NCBI GenBank assembly: GCA_025399215.1
Contig: MU621114.1
Location: 46,999 to 110,998 of the forward strand
DNA: 64,000 bases
Origin: Globomyces pollinis-pini
Taxonomy: Eukaryota; Chytridiomycota; Chytridiomycetes; Rhizophydiales; Globomycetaceae
Direction of reading: 5' to 3'
The translations under genes and the position numbers were made by a program. The notes under the pieces were generated by a model. It saw only the letters and a program-made list of their open reading frames with translations. It was not told the origin of the DNA and ran no database searches. Positions 33,316 to 43,684 of this stretch are shown piece after piece (the first letter of the stretch is position 1; the number at the start of each line of letters is the position of its first letter).

Positions 33316-34797
33316 AAAAAGTGAATAAAGTTACCTGTGAATTTTTACTCCCTTACTAATGGTTATCTACTGTTCTAGGCATATCGATATGGACATTGTA
33401 GCACTCTTATTGCCTTTATATATTCGAAAACGTAGGTGGTATTTCAATGCTAGTAGACTAGTGAAAATCATACGAAAGAGTCATTGAAAACAACATCAAT
33501 TGCATAGATGATTGTTATTATATACTCGAAATCACCTATCATTTGAATGGATCAATTAGGAAACTCTGTAATTCAAAAGGAATTATTGTGAACATGAACT
33601 TTGTTATGATTTACACAATTAGACTCTCACTGGATTCGTAAAGTCTTTCAAGTATTGTATGTATAAATTATATATAATCACCTTACATCTTCTATCAGGA
33701 AAGACGTTCCTTACGTTAAAGTATTTTCAATAGTGTTAAAGATATTCGATTTGATGGAAAACATTTGACTGTCAGCCAATTACCTAATAACCAAAGTACC
33801 TGAAACTTAATTAACATGTACAAAATCCATTTCGTTCCATGTGTGTTTTACACAGTTTGCCACGATTCTGTTTCTTGTCCTTTACACGCCAGAGTCCTAT
33901 CAATCCTTAAACGTCAAGGTCCATCAAGCCATTTTTGAACTAAGCCATATATTCGGCTTTACAATTCTCTCTCATTTAATTAGACCAGCTGCTCATATTT
34001 TACTGTATCTAATTACTATCTCTCAGATGTCTTATGAAAATGAATACATCAACCAATACTTTGTTTTACACAGTTTGCCGCGATTTAGTTTCTCATCGCC
34101 AAGGAATCAAATCCGTGATTTGGTTTTGAACTAAGTAAGCAATGGAGTATTCTACCGAGGTTCAGTTCAGAATCCCAAAATGAGTAATGAATCAAATAAG
34201 CTACAGCGTCATCGAATTGGCTTTAATAATTTCTCTCATGTATTAATAGTTGAATCAGCTGTCCACATTTATGGCTCTAATCACTTTCTACTAGGCGGCT
34301 GGGATTGTAGGTAAATCAAACCACAGCCGACAATGAACACATCAACCAAAATTTGATGAAAATTACAGAATTCTAGCCTTGATGTACAGTATGTGGTTCA
34401 TTGGATAAATGCAGTTCAGTACGCGTAATGGAATAACATAACCCAAACTTTAATGATGAGTCTTTACGAAAGAAGAATCCATGCTGCGTTTCAATGTAAA
34501 TTGATTAACAACAAAGAACGGAGAGTACAGCATAACTATCAACAAAATCTGACTCACAAGATGGAATCAACAACGCATTTCAACTTTTTGGCGTTCAAAT
34601 CTTACCTTGGAGATTTATGGGAGATGAGTTTGAAATAAATGGAGATACACACCAAACAGGAAATTACCGACATCTCAATTCGTATGGGCTTTCCTATAAC
34701 AAATCAATTGGCTGAAAAAAAATATTAAATGGGACTAATGAAACAACGGCTTATCATGCTGTAGACTCATCTCCATAATGAAACTGTACCCATATAA
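33316..34797. other. gene-free region with a decayed duplication
   Basis: About 1.5 kb without a convincing gene. Two diverged direct copies of roughly 250-300 bases occupy about 33838-34057 and 34058-34350, sharing TGTTTTACACAGTTTGCC, TTTCTCTCAT and ACATCAACCA blocks in the same order. ORFs across them (33841-34134, 34453-34638) match nothing and differ between copies. TATA-like sequence before permease 1 near its 3' end (CATATAAATG). Confidence 0.55.
33838..34350 (+). repeat. diverged direct duplication (2 copies)
   Basis: Copy 1 starts at about 33841 and copy 2 at about 34061 with TGTTTTACACAGTTTGCC (one base missing or changed). Both then show, in order, a GGCTTTA...CTCTCAT block, CAGCTG..CA.ATTT, TCTAAT.ACT.TCT, and a GAA.ACATCAACCAA block. 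Indels of tens of bases separate the copies. Confidence 0.6.
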
Positions 34798-36336
34798 ATG
34801 AACAGATTCAGGAGTAACCCCCCACAAATTATGTCAGGGAAAAATCTGGAAGAAAACAATGTGGAAGTCGAAGATGGAATGAAGCGTGGTTTGAAAAACA
34901 GACATATTCAGATGATTGCCATTGGTGGTACTATTGGTACAGGTCTATTTATTGGAAGTGGTGAAGTATTGAAGGCTGTAGGTCCAATGGGGATCTTGAT
35001 ATCTTATGCTATTGCGGGAATGATTGTGTTTTGTGTTATCATGTCGTTGGGTGAGATGGCCACTCTCATTCCTGTATCTGGTTCCTTCAACGAGTATGCT
35101 GCGCGTTTTCATAGTCCTGCTCTTGGATTCATGTCTTCCTGGGCATACTGGTTTAATTGGGCAATGACACTACCAATTGAATTACAAGCTGCAGGATCTT
35201 TCTTGGGTTTCTGGTTTCCAAGTGTACCTCCTGTAGTATTTTATCTCGGCATTCTTTTCTTGCTCATGTCAATCAACTTATTCACTGTTAAAGGGTTTGG
35301 TGAAGTGGAATATTGGCTAAGTATTTTGAAGATCAAAGCTATCTTTGTATTTTTCTTTGCTGGTATCTTTGTGATCTTTCGCGACCAAATTGGGTTTGTA
35401 AACTATTCAAAAGCTGGAGGTGCAATGGCAGGAACAGATTTTTGGGGTATAGTGAACAAACTTCCTGCTGCAGTCTTTGCTTTTGGAGGAACTGAATTGG
35501 TGGGAATCACCGCTGGTGAAGCGGCTAACCCAAGAAAGAGTGTACCTGCTGCAATTCGAGGAACGTTTTGGAGAATAACGATCTTTTATTTTCTTACTGT
35601 ATTTGTAATGGGTATTGTACTTCCATCGGACTATGCCGAAAGTTTACATGTGGAGGGTGACCATGCCAGTTCTATTCTATCATCGCCATTTGTAGCAGTT
35701 ATGCAAGTTGCAAAGATTCCGTATGCTGCGGACTATATCAACTTTATTGCATTCATAGCAGTGTTCTCTGCTGGAAGCTCATCTCTGTATGCCACTTCCC
35801 GTACAATGATATCCACCTGTCAAGCTGGATATGGTCCAGAATTCCTTACTCGTACCAGCAGTGGAGGGGTACCAGTTGTACAAGTACTATTCGCGTCTGC
35901 ATTTGGCCTTATTAGTATTTTAACTACCGTTATTGGTGCTGAAGTGATCTTCACTTGGTTGATTAACTTGGTTGGTAATTTGATTGGAGTTTCTTGGGTA
36001 TTGATATCCATCGCACATATCTACTTTCGAAAGGCGTATCTTGCACAAGGGAATAGATTAGAAGATTTACCTTACCGATCCCCTATTGGTGTCATGGGAG
36101 ATTATTTCTCACTGTTTTTCAATTGTTTTGTATTGCTGTTTGCTGGAATAACTGGGTACATCAAAGGGGATCCATTTGAATTGGTTGGGTTTATCAGCTC
36201 CTACGTGTACTTGTTGCTACTGATTGTACTTTATGTAATTGGGGGAGTTTTGTATGGGTTTGGCCGTGTACCTTCCGAACAAGTTGACTTGAAGACTGGC
36301 CATGTATCGAAATACGATCATATGTACAAGGAATAA
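34798..36336 (+). CDS. amino-acid permease, YAT family, copy 1
   Basis: 512 residues, intronless. Plasma-membrane proton/amino-acid symporter of the fungal APC/YAT family (Gap1/Can1-like). N-terminal hydrophilic tail, then KNRHIQMIAIGGTIGTGLFI at TM1, SLGEMATLIPVSGSFNEYAA, FAFGGTELVGITAGEAANPR, then the GSSSLYATSRT loop; about 12 hydrophobic segments. Substrate range cannot be read off. Paralogues at 48357 (+) and 61795 (-) are each similar throughout. The MSLG|EMA position that holds an intron in copy 2 is uninterrupted here. Confidence 0.95.
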   Translation: MNRFRSNPPQIMSGKNLEENNVEVEDGMKRGLKNRHIQMIAIGGTIGTGLFIGSGEVLKAVGPMGILISYAIAGMIVFCVIMSLGEMATLIPVSGSFNEYAARFHSPALGFMSSWAYWFNWAMTLPIELQAAGSFLGFWFPSVPPVVFYLGILFLLMSINLFTVKGFGEVEYWLSILKIKAIFVFFFAGIFVIFRDQIGFVNYSKAGGAMAGTDFWGIVNKLPAAVFAFGGTELVGITAGEAANPRKSVPAAIRGTFWRITIFYFLTVFVMGIVLPSDYAESLHVEGDHASSILSSPFVAVMQVAKIPYAADYINFIAFIAVFSAGSSSLYATSRTMISTCQAGYGPEFLTRTSSGGVPVVQVLFASAFGLISILTTVIGAEVIFTWLINLVGNLIGVSWVLISIAHIYFRKAYLAQGNRLEDLPYRSPIGVMGDYFSLFFNCFVLLFAGITGYIKGDPFELVGFISSYVYLLLLIVLYVIGGVLYGFGRVPSEQVDLKTGHVSKYDHMYKE

Positions 36337-36550
36337 ATTAATAAACTGTTTAAATACCTCAACAGAGAGTCTACTTGACTTGTTTTCTATAGAACTTATA
36401 TAACATGATTTACAGTCAACCAACCACATGGTCAGTATGCAATATTATGAGAAAAGTGCATGAAAAAGGAGATTATTGAATGAGTACATCAACACACCAA
36501 CTGACTCAATATTACAATAGTATATTACAACCAGAGACTGCAAATGGATA

Positions 36551-36709
36551 CTATTGATACCAGATGTAAGCAATTAAGATACCACAAGTATTATATACTA
36601 CCAGTCCTTGATAAACAACTCTTTGAAGGTAATTCCATGATTCTCTCAGTTGTTTGCTGCTAGTCTTTTGTCCACTCCTGGATACTTTTTTTTGTTTTTG
36701 ATTTTTCAT
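36551..36709 (-). CDS. single-pass membrane microprotein (52 aa)
   Basis: ATG 36707-36709, TAG 36551-36553. A Lys/Ser/Gln-rich N-terminus ([20 protein letters not shown]) is followed by one hydrophobic C-terminal segment (VVYQGLVVYNTCGILIAYIW), the layout of a small tail-anchored protein of the ER or mitochondrial outer membrane. I cannot assign it to the TOM5/6/7, SERP or similar families. Its start codon overlaps that of exportin-1 on the other strand (shared CATG). Real gene likely but unproven. Confidence 0.45.
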   Translation of the reverse strand: MKNQKQKKVSRSGQKTSSKQLRESWNYLQRVVYQGLVVYNTCGILIAYIWYQ

Positions 36710-39700
36710 GGAAGCAATTCTTGATTTCAACTCAGAATTAAACATCACTTTGTTTGATCAAATTGTATCCACTTTCTTTAGAGGGGGGCCGGAACAACCT
36801 CAAGCAAAGTTGATCATCGAGCAGTTTCAAGAACACCCAAAAGCATGGGAACGAGCTGATCAAATTTTGGAACGATCTTCTTTACTAGAGTCAAAGGTAT
36901 CGTATTCATTATTGATTCTTGATAGTTTATCGCTTTACAAATCATGGAAAAGTTAATTAAGACAATGTGGAAAGTTTTGGATCAAACGAATAGGTTTGCA
37001 ACATTTGTATATTGAACTGAATCCATTCAGGCAAGGGATTAAAAACTTTATTATTGCCTTTATCATTAAAACTGCATCTGATGAAGTTTCTTTGGAAAGA
37101 AATCGAACACTATTGGGAAAATTGAATATAGTTCTCGTTCAAGTATTTGATTATGCTTTTCGCTAACTAGTTTCTAGATTTTAAAACAAGATTGGCCAAC
37201 AAATTGGCCAACATTCATTCCAGAAATTGTTGTGTCTAGTAAATCAAATTTATCCCTTTGTGAAAACAACATGGTCATTCTAAAGCTATTAAGGTATCTT
37301 TTATTGGTTTCTTAAAATATTAGGTGAACAATTAAATAATCTTACATATCTAGTGAGGAGATTTTTGATTTTTCGGCTGAACAGATGACACAAGCAAAGA
37401 CTAAAGCATTAAAGAATTCATTATGTGGAGAATTCTCTGAAATCTTTACTCTTTGTCACGAAATATTGGAACAAGCCGAGAAACCTTCCCTGATTAATGC
37501 AACCCTTCACACCCTATTAAGGTTTCTCAATTGGATTCCATTGGGATATATTTTTGAAACCAATCTGGTTACTTGCCTGTGTGAAAGAGTAAGATTTTTT
37601 CATTCTATAACAATTTGTATTCATCGTCTTTATTTGAAGGGACAGATTCTAATTTTTTTTAGTTTTTCCAAGTTCCACAATTTAGAAACGTTGTGTTAAA
37701 ATGTTTGACTGAGATTGGTTCTCTCCAAGTTGGTCCAGAGTATAATGAAAAGTTTGTTATCTTCTATAAGATTGTTTTAGAAGGAATTGTCAAAATTATG
37801 CCTATCACAACCAGTAAACATCATTATCAGCTCATCATTTAGACTTACCATCCATATATGAGGACAGTACTGATGATGACCAAAACTTCATACAAAATTT
37901 GGCTTTGTTCTTTTCTTCATTTTTCACTCTTCATTTAAAGGTAATTCTATAACACTCTTTTTTAGCTTTCACAAATTGAAAATCTTTTCATTACCCTTTA
38001 TTCATTTTTTAGCCATTAGAAGCTGCTGCAACAGCAGATCCTATGATGAGCGAGGGATTGGTTTTGGGACACAGATACTTGGTCAAAATTTCAGAGGTTC
38101 GAGATCGCGAAATTTTCAAAATCGCTCTTGAATATTGGACTAAATTGGTGTCAGAGTTGTACGATGATGTATCAAGCAACCCAAGGCTGGATAATCCAAT
38201 ACTAAATTTAAACAGCTTCAATGCAAGGACTTCCGGAAATCGCCGAGTGGCTGTTTATAGCGATATCCTTTCAAACCTTCGTGTTGTTATGATCGAAGCC
38301 ATGGTCAGACCAGAAGAAGTATTGATTGTGGAAAATGACGAAGGAGAAATTGTTCGTGAAACGTTAAAGGAAACAGACACCATTCTTTTGTATAAAAGTA
38401 TGCGTGAAGTATTGGTCTACTTGACCCATTTGGACGCTGAAAACACAGAACAGATTATGTCTGTGAAGTTGGAGAAGCAGGTTTAGCTATTTCTATTTAA
38501 CAAATCCAGATGAATGGTAGTGAATGGTCTTGGGACAATCTCAACAAACTTTGTTGGGCTGTTGGGTCAATTTCAGGTGCTCTATCTGAAGAAGCAGAAA
38601 AACGATTTTTAGTTATGGTTATTAAAGATCTTCTTAGCTTGTGTGAAATGAAACGTGGAAAAGACAACAAGGCTGTAGTTGCATCCAATATTATGTATGT
38701 GGTTGGGCAATATCCAAGATTTTTAAAAGCCCACTGGAAGTTCATGAAAACTGTTGTGAACAAATTATTCGAATTTATGCATGAATTGCATGAAGGTATA
38801 ATTCAAATAGTGTGATTTACATATACAGGTGTCCAGGATATGGCTTGTGATACATTTATTAAGATTTCACAAAAATGTCGTAGACATTTTGTAATCCAAC
38901 AACCACATGAACATATACCTTATATTGAAGAAATTCTTTCTACCATTGAGTCCATTACATCTGATCTACAACCACAACAAGTCCATACATTTTATGAAGC
39001 TGTCGGTTGTATGATTGCCGCTCAACCAAACAAAACAATCCAAGAACGATTAATCACCAAGTTAATGGAATTGCCAAACAAATCTGTAATTGTTTATTAC
39101 TTATTTTAGTGGGATTCATTAGTCCTTCAAGCGGGTCAAAATCAAGATCTTTTGAATAGCCCTGATAATGTGAAAGTATTGGCCAATATATTGAAGACGA
39201 ATGTTGCTGCATGTTCATCCATTGGTGCACCTTTTGTGAGTCAAATCGGAAGAATATTTTTGGATTTATTAGGTCTTTATAAAGTCGTTGGTGATTTGAT
39301 TTCCCAAGCAGTTGTACAACAAGGTTTGTCTTTGTATGACTTAATTTTTTTAAGGTTTAATCGCAACTAAAACTCCAAGGGTTAGAGGTTTGCGAACAAT
39401 CAAGAAAGAAGTGCTCAAGTTGATGGATACATATATACAAAAAGCTGATGATTTACCTGCAGTTAATAACACAATGATTCCAACACTTTTAATGGCGGTG
39501 TTGGTTGACTATAGTGCGAACGTTGAACCTGCAAAAGAAGCGGAAGTATTAAATGTGATGGCAAACATTGTAACTCGACTTGGAGTAACTGTTACATTTA
39601 TTAAATATTAGCCATTAATGTCCGATAAAGTAGTGGGAATACTCGATGCAGTTTTTGAGTGTACTTTGAACATGATTAACAAAAACTTTGAAGAATATCC

Positions 39701-40477
39701 GGAACACAGAATTGGCTTTTTTAAACTTCTGCAAGCAATTAATGCTTCCTGCTTTGATGGTATACCGGTCCATATTAACTATTAGCTCTTGTGAGACTGG
39801 CCCCACCACAATTTAGAATGCTTATGGATTCTATCGTTTGGTCATTTAAACATACCATGAGAGATATTGGGGAAGTTGGGTTAAACATCTGTATCGATTT
39901 ATTGAATAACTTTTCGAAATGTGACCCACAAATCTCAAATCAGTTTTTCCGAGATTATTATATTAACCTATTGCAAGATATTTTCTTTGTTCTCACTAGT
40001 ACATCTCATAAATCAGGTATAGTTGTGGTCTATCCTAAATTTTGATTAGGATTCAAATTGCAGAGTTTAATTTTGATGAATATGTTCCAATTGGTAGAGA
40101 ACAATTCTATAACTGTTCCACTATATGATATTGCTGCATTACCAAATGTGACATCCAACACTCAGTTTTTGACAAGCTTCATCTCAGATATGCTTGCATC
40201 TGCCTTCCCTCATCTTCAACCGTATTCTTTATCTTTTTAAACATTTATTAGTGTTCAAATACAGCAGTTCATTGCTGGTCTTTTCAAATTTGCAAAGGAA
40301 CCATTAGCTTTCAAGAATCATCTAAGGGATTTCTTGGCAACTCTGAAGGAATTTAGTGGTAGTGATAATGCAGAATTGTATTTGGAAGAACATGAAAACT
40401 TGCTAGCTGAAAAGAAGAAGGCTGAATATGAAGCAGCTTTGAAAGTACCTGGTATGCTGAAGCCTTCACAATTGTAA
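36708..40477 (+). CDS. XPO1: exportin-1 (CRM1), nuclear export receptor
   Basis: About 1,065 residues with 15 intron positions. Karyopherin that exports leucine-rich NES cargo with Ran-GTP. Start [92 protein letters not shown], the near-invariant [59 protein letters not shown] and [17 protein letters not shown]. The Cys of SLCEMKRGK is the residue alkylated by leptomycin B in sensitive species. Most introns are 25-37 nt; longer ones are about 74 nt at 37589-37662 and after SSFFTLHLK near 37940-38013. Intron 37294-37353 is two joined 30-nt units. Confidence 0.95.
37294..37353 (+). other. XPO1: two end-to-end 30-nt intron units in XPO1
   Basis: Units 37294-37323 and 37324-37353, each GT...TAG, junction TAG|GTGAAC. 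Removing both joins ILKLL to SEEIFDF, the conserved CRM1 sequence. Confidence 0.7.
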
Positions 40478-40844
40478 AATATTTGTTTTTTTGTTAATTG
40501 TTAGACCCGATGATGGAATGATGGACTAAAAAGTATACACTTGCTGAAATTAAATGGATTTTTTAAATAAAACAATCATTGAACTATATCTCTTGTCTCT
40601 AATTTTTTTTGGTGTTCAGTGTTCGTTTCAGTGACCAGATTCAAGTTGCATTTTATGATCCCTTAATAGATAGTAATGCATAATGGTAGAAAGAGTAATA
40701 ATAGGGCAGGTATATAGTTTATTATTTCTAGTTTCTCCCAATTGGGTGCATGAAACGATTGGTAAAGGAAACTACTGCCAGTACCGAAAACTAGTTTTCG
40801 GATCATGCAATTAAATCAAATGGAACAGATTTTTAATATGGAAA
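40478..40844 (+). other. intergenic
   Basis: About 365 bases between XPO1 and the LCCL gene. No gene recognised. An ATG at 40820 in another frame just before the LCCL start could be an alternative first exon or uORF. Confidence 0.4.
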
Positions 40845-42695
40845 ATGGAAAATTTGAGGCTCATACATTTGATTTCAAAGGGCGTTCGCGTTGATTACAA
40901 ACTTGTGCTTCAACTCCACGATCCAACTTACCATTTCACAACCTTTGTCAAACCAACAACGAATCCATTACAAACAAGAACCAGTACATTAATGTCACCT
41001 GAATCTTACATTTCTTTACAGAGCGCGACTGTTACATCCCATTTTAAAACTGTAAAATGGTTGTTCTATTCCAAGAACAAAACTGATTATAAAATCAAAT
41101 CATATTTCAAAAATCCAATGCCGAAATCCAAATATCTTTTACCATCATACCATATTGTTTTGTTCATCATATTTACCTTATTTACATACTTTAGTAATTT
41201 CGCACATTCTGAAGATATTCAATCTATATCATGTTTTCAAGCTATGGAATCAAGGCATAATTTAATCCCATTCAATAGAACAATTACTTATAAATGTCCA
41301 TCGTTTTGTTCGTTAGCAAATGCTTGGACTCCTGTCCAAGTTGGAATGAATACCATCCATCATTCTCCTTACATCATTGGTAATGAATTATATCGAGGTG
41401 ATAGTTGGATTTGTGGTGCTGCTTTACAACAAGGGATTATTACAAATATGTGGGGAGGCGGGGTAACTGCTAATTTAATCCCCAACTTGAATACTACATA
41501 CCAAGGAATAACAAAGAATGGCATAAAGTCTATTGATTTCAATTCAAATTGGCCTGGAACTGTAATCTTCAGTAAACCATCATCATGTGAATATTGTATA
41601 GATCTGTTTATACCTTCTACAATTACATTTATCTTGGCATTATACGTTCTTCCTTTTATTCACCAAACAAGGAAAATGTTTGTATTTTCCGTAACTGCTT
41701 GGACTATCTTATTCTGGACATTTCTTTCAAACGATACATCAAAATTGGGTTCTGGATTTGTGGAATCACTTGCCAGTGCCATACCATTATTTGCAGTAGT
41801 TTATGTGCTACAGAATTTAGTTTTCAAGCGTTCACTACCAAAGCCTAGTGAATTTCCTGTGGAAGTAGCAATGCTTTGGCTAAGTGGAAATTGGATTGGA
41901 TTGTTTCTGGAATACTTTTCAGCTTTACTACCGCCAATTCCTTCACTGTCTTTTGACGCAGCAATGTTTAAAAGACCCGATTCAATCACAACCTTGCTCG
42001 TTATAATTGGAATTTTTGTTGTAATCATTCTGTATCAATTTACTATCCATCGAAATAATCATACTTTGGTACCATTATTGACTGGCTATTCTATTGTCTT
42101 GCCAGTTTATATTTTGTTTGGCCGAATAGTAAAACTCAAAGTCCACTTTCACCATTACATGTTAGCATTAGTATTACTACCACTTACCAATGTTCAAACA
42201 AGATCTCAGCTATTTGTTCAAGGTTTATTATTTGGGTATTTTCAACAAGGTGTTATCAAATGGGGATTTGCGTCCCCTTATCAAACAGCTGGTGGACAGA
42301 TAGCAAATAATGGCTTCACCCTTGGCTCAACTACAACAGAGTGGATTTTGAATGACACAAAGATCAAAGATTTTGGAACAATTGAATGGAACTATCCAGT
42401 GAATTCAACTCTGAACATTACTGATTTGGATGCTAAATCAGTGAATCAATTCTCAGAACCATTCATTATCAATTATTACTCTTTAGTGATAAATGATGTG
42501 GAAATTTATCGTGGGAGAAGAGCTTCCTTTAATTTTTCGGATGATATAGATATACCGTTTACTAAAGAATTGAATACACCTTATTACTTCAGGGTAGCAC
42601 CTGTTACTCCCTTTGGTGTGTTAGATTATGGAGATATTTCAATGATATATTTTGGCAATGGATCACATATCGAATTCTCAAAATTCGAGTTTTAA
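40845..42695 (+). CDS. LCCL-domain multispanning membrane protein
   Basis: 616 residues, intronless. A hydrophilic N-terminus, a first hydrophobic segment (YHIVLFIIFTLFTYFSNFA), then a lumenal/extracellular LCCL domain with CPSFCSLANAWTPVQVG, YRGDSWICGAALQQGI, GGGVTANLIP and NSNWPGTVIF. About eight further hydrophobic segments follow (for example FILALYVLPFI, LLVIIGIFVVIILY), with a charged loop FGRIVKLKVHFHHYMLALVL, and a C-terminal soluble domain with several N-glycosylation sequons (NSTLNIT, NFS, NGS). This is the architecture of fungal LCCL membrane proteins; function unknown, probably cell-surface or vacuolar. An earlier ATG at 40820 is in a different frame. Confidence 0.88.
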   Translation: MENLRLIHLISKGVRVDYKLVLQLHDPTYHFTTFVKPTTNPLQTRTSTLMSPESYISLQSATVTSHFKTVKWLFYSKNKTDYKIKSYFKNPMPKSKYLLPSYHIVLFIIFTLFTYFSNFAHSEDIQSISCFQAMESRHNLIPFNRTITYKCPSFCSLANAWTPVQVGMNTIHHSPYIIGNELYRGDSWICGAALQQGIITNMWGGGVTANLIPNLNTTYQGITKNGIKSIDFNSNWPGTVIFSKPSSCEYCIDLFIPSTITFILALYVLPFIHQTRKMFVFSVTAWTILFWTFLSNDTSKLGSGFVESLASAIPLFAVVYVLQNLVFKRSLPKPSEFPVEVAMLWLSGNWIGLFLEYFSALLPPIPSLSFDAAMFKRPDSITTLLVIIGIFVVIILYQFTIHRNNHTLVPLLTGYSIVLPVYILFGRIVKLKVHFHHYMLALVLLPLTNVQTRSQLFVQGLLFGYFQQGVIKWGFASPYQTAGGQIANNGFTLGSTTTEWILNDTKIKDFGTIEWNYPVNSTLNITDLDAKSVNQFSEPFIINYYSLVINDVEIYRGRRASFNFSDDIDIPFTKELNTPYYFRVAPVTPFGVLDYGDISMIYFGNGSHIEFSKFEF

Positions 42696-42944
42696 TAGTA
42701 ATATATGAATTATAATATACAAATGGTAGTAAAATGCCCAAGATATAGAAATGGTAGTAAAATACCGTGCTGTGGCAATAGATCTGTGTAAACAAAGATC
42801 TGTATGACACCAACACTTTCCAGATCTTTAACGGATTCTTTCGCTTCCAACCTTTTTCCTTTAATTTGTTAACTTTCCAAATTTGGAATCATTGTCAACA
42901 CTGAAATTAGGTTTGTGTTTTCTTCACTTTTTTTTTTCAGACAA

Positions 42945-43425
42945 ATGAAGAACTACTCATATTTAAAATCCATCAAAGCCAATAGTCAGTCTGCTTCCCT
43001 GTCACCTAGTAAGAAACCGGTTGGTTCTCTTTCAAAAAAGAAGATGGTTTAATCATGTTTATACTAATATCTAGAAAACAGAATTACAATTAAAAAACAT
43101 TAAATCAGACGCTTACCATAAATTGAAACATCAAATTATTCATGAGCAAAATGTGTTCTATCAGCAGTTGATTTTACGCGACAATAATTTACAAAGTCAG
43201 CCTACTCCCAAATCTTCACTCACTGGTAACAATACTGCAAGTATTAGCACATCTCCAATAGAAAACCAAAGTTTAGATTTAGAGATTGGATTGGAATTGC
43301 TATATGAGGACATATGTAACCAACTATCTATGGAAAGTCATGAAGACTATCAGTTGGTGTACGAACACGAAGCAAATGAAGATTCTTATTATTATGATGA
43401 AGGAGCTTATGGCGACCTTTGGTAA
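42945..43425 (+). CDS. hypothetical protein (150 aa)
   Basis: ATG 42945, intron 43047-43074 (28 nt), TAA 43423-43425. A basic N-terminus (SLSPSKKPVGSLSKKKMK) is followed by a helical stretch (AYHKLKHQIIHEQNVFYQQL), a Ser/Thr/Pro/Asn-rich linker, and an acidic C-terminus with LDLEIGLELLYEDICNQL and EANEDSYYYDEGAYGDLW. No domain recognised. The T-run plus CAG just before the ATG resembles an acceptor, so an upstream exon is possible. Could be a small nuclear or regulatory protein; no function assigned. Confidence 0.55.
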
Positions 43426-43451
43426 TCAATGTATCTTTGTCCAGAACTTGC

Positions 43452-43470
43452 AAAAAAAAAAAAAAAAAAA
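43452..43470 (+). repeat. poly-A homopolymer (19 nt)
   Basis: A run of 19 A just downstream of the hypothetical gene's stop, in the short convergent gap before P450 copy 1. Homopolymer length is prone to sequencing error. Confidence 0.85.
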
Positions 43471-43684
43471 TACAATAGAATAATCGAATACCTGGCTTGA
43501 CTAACTCATATATATCAATCAAATCGTCTATATGAAATTGTTAAAAATCAAAAAAAATATAATACGCTTAACAACTGATTCAATTCTTTCAAATATGGTC
43601 GGTCACCAATCAAACCATCCATTTTCAAAGTTCGACTCTCAAAAATGCTTTGTTAAGGACATAAAATTTGTTTATTTAGCTTAC

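Noticed and set aside
33841..34134. 97-aa ORF with hydrophobic stretches upstream of permease 1
   Set aside because: Not preserved in the neighbouring diverged copy, no recognised domain; treated as part of decayed duplicated DNA.
40820..40890. Earlier ATG before the LCCL gene giving MEQIFNMENGK...
   Set aside because: Different frame that hits a stop after about 24 codons; no convincing intron joins it to the LCCL frame.
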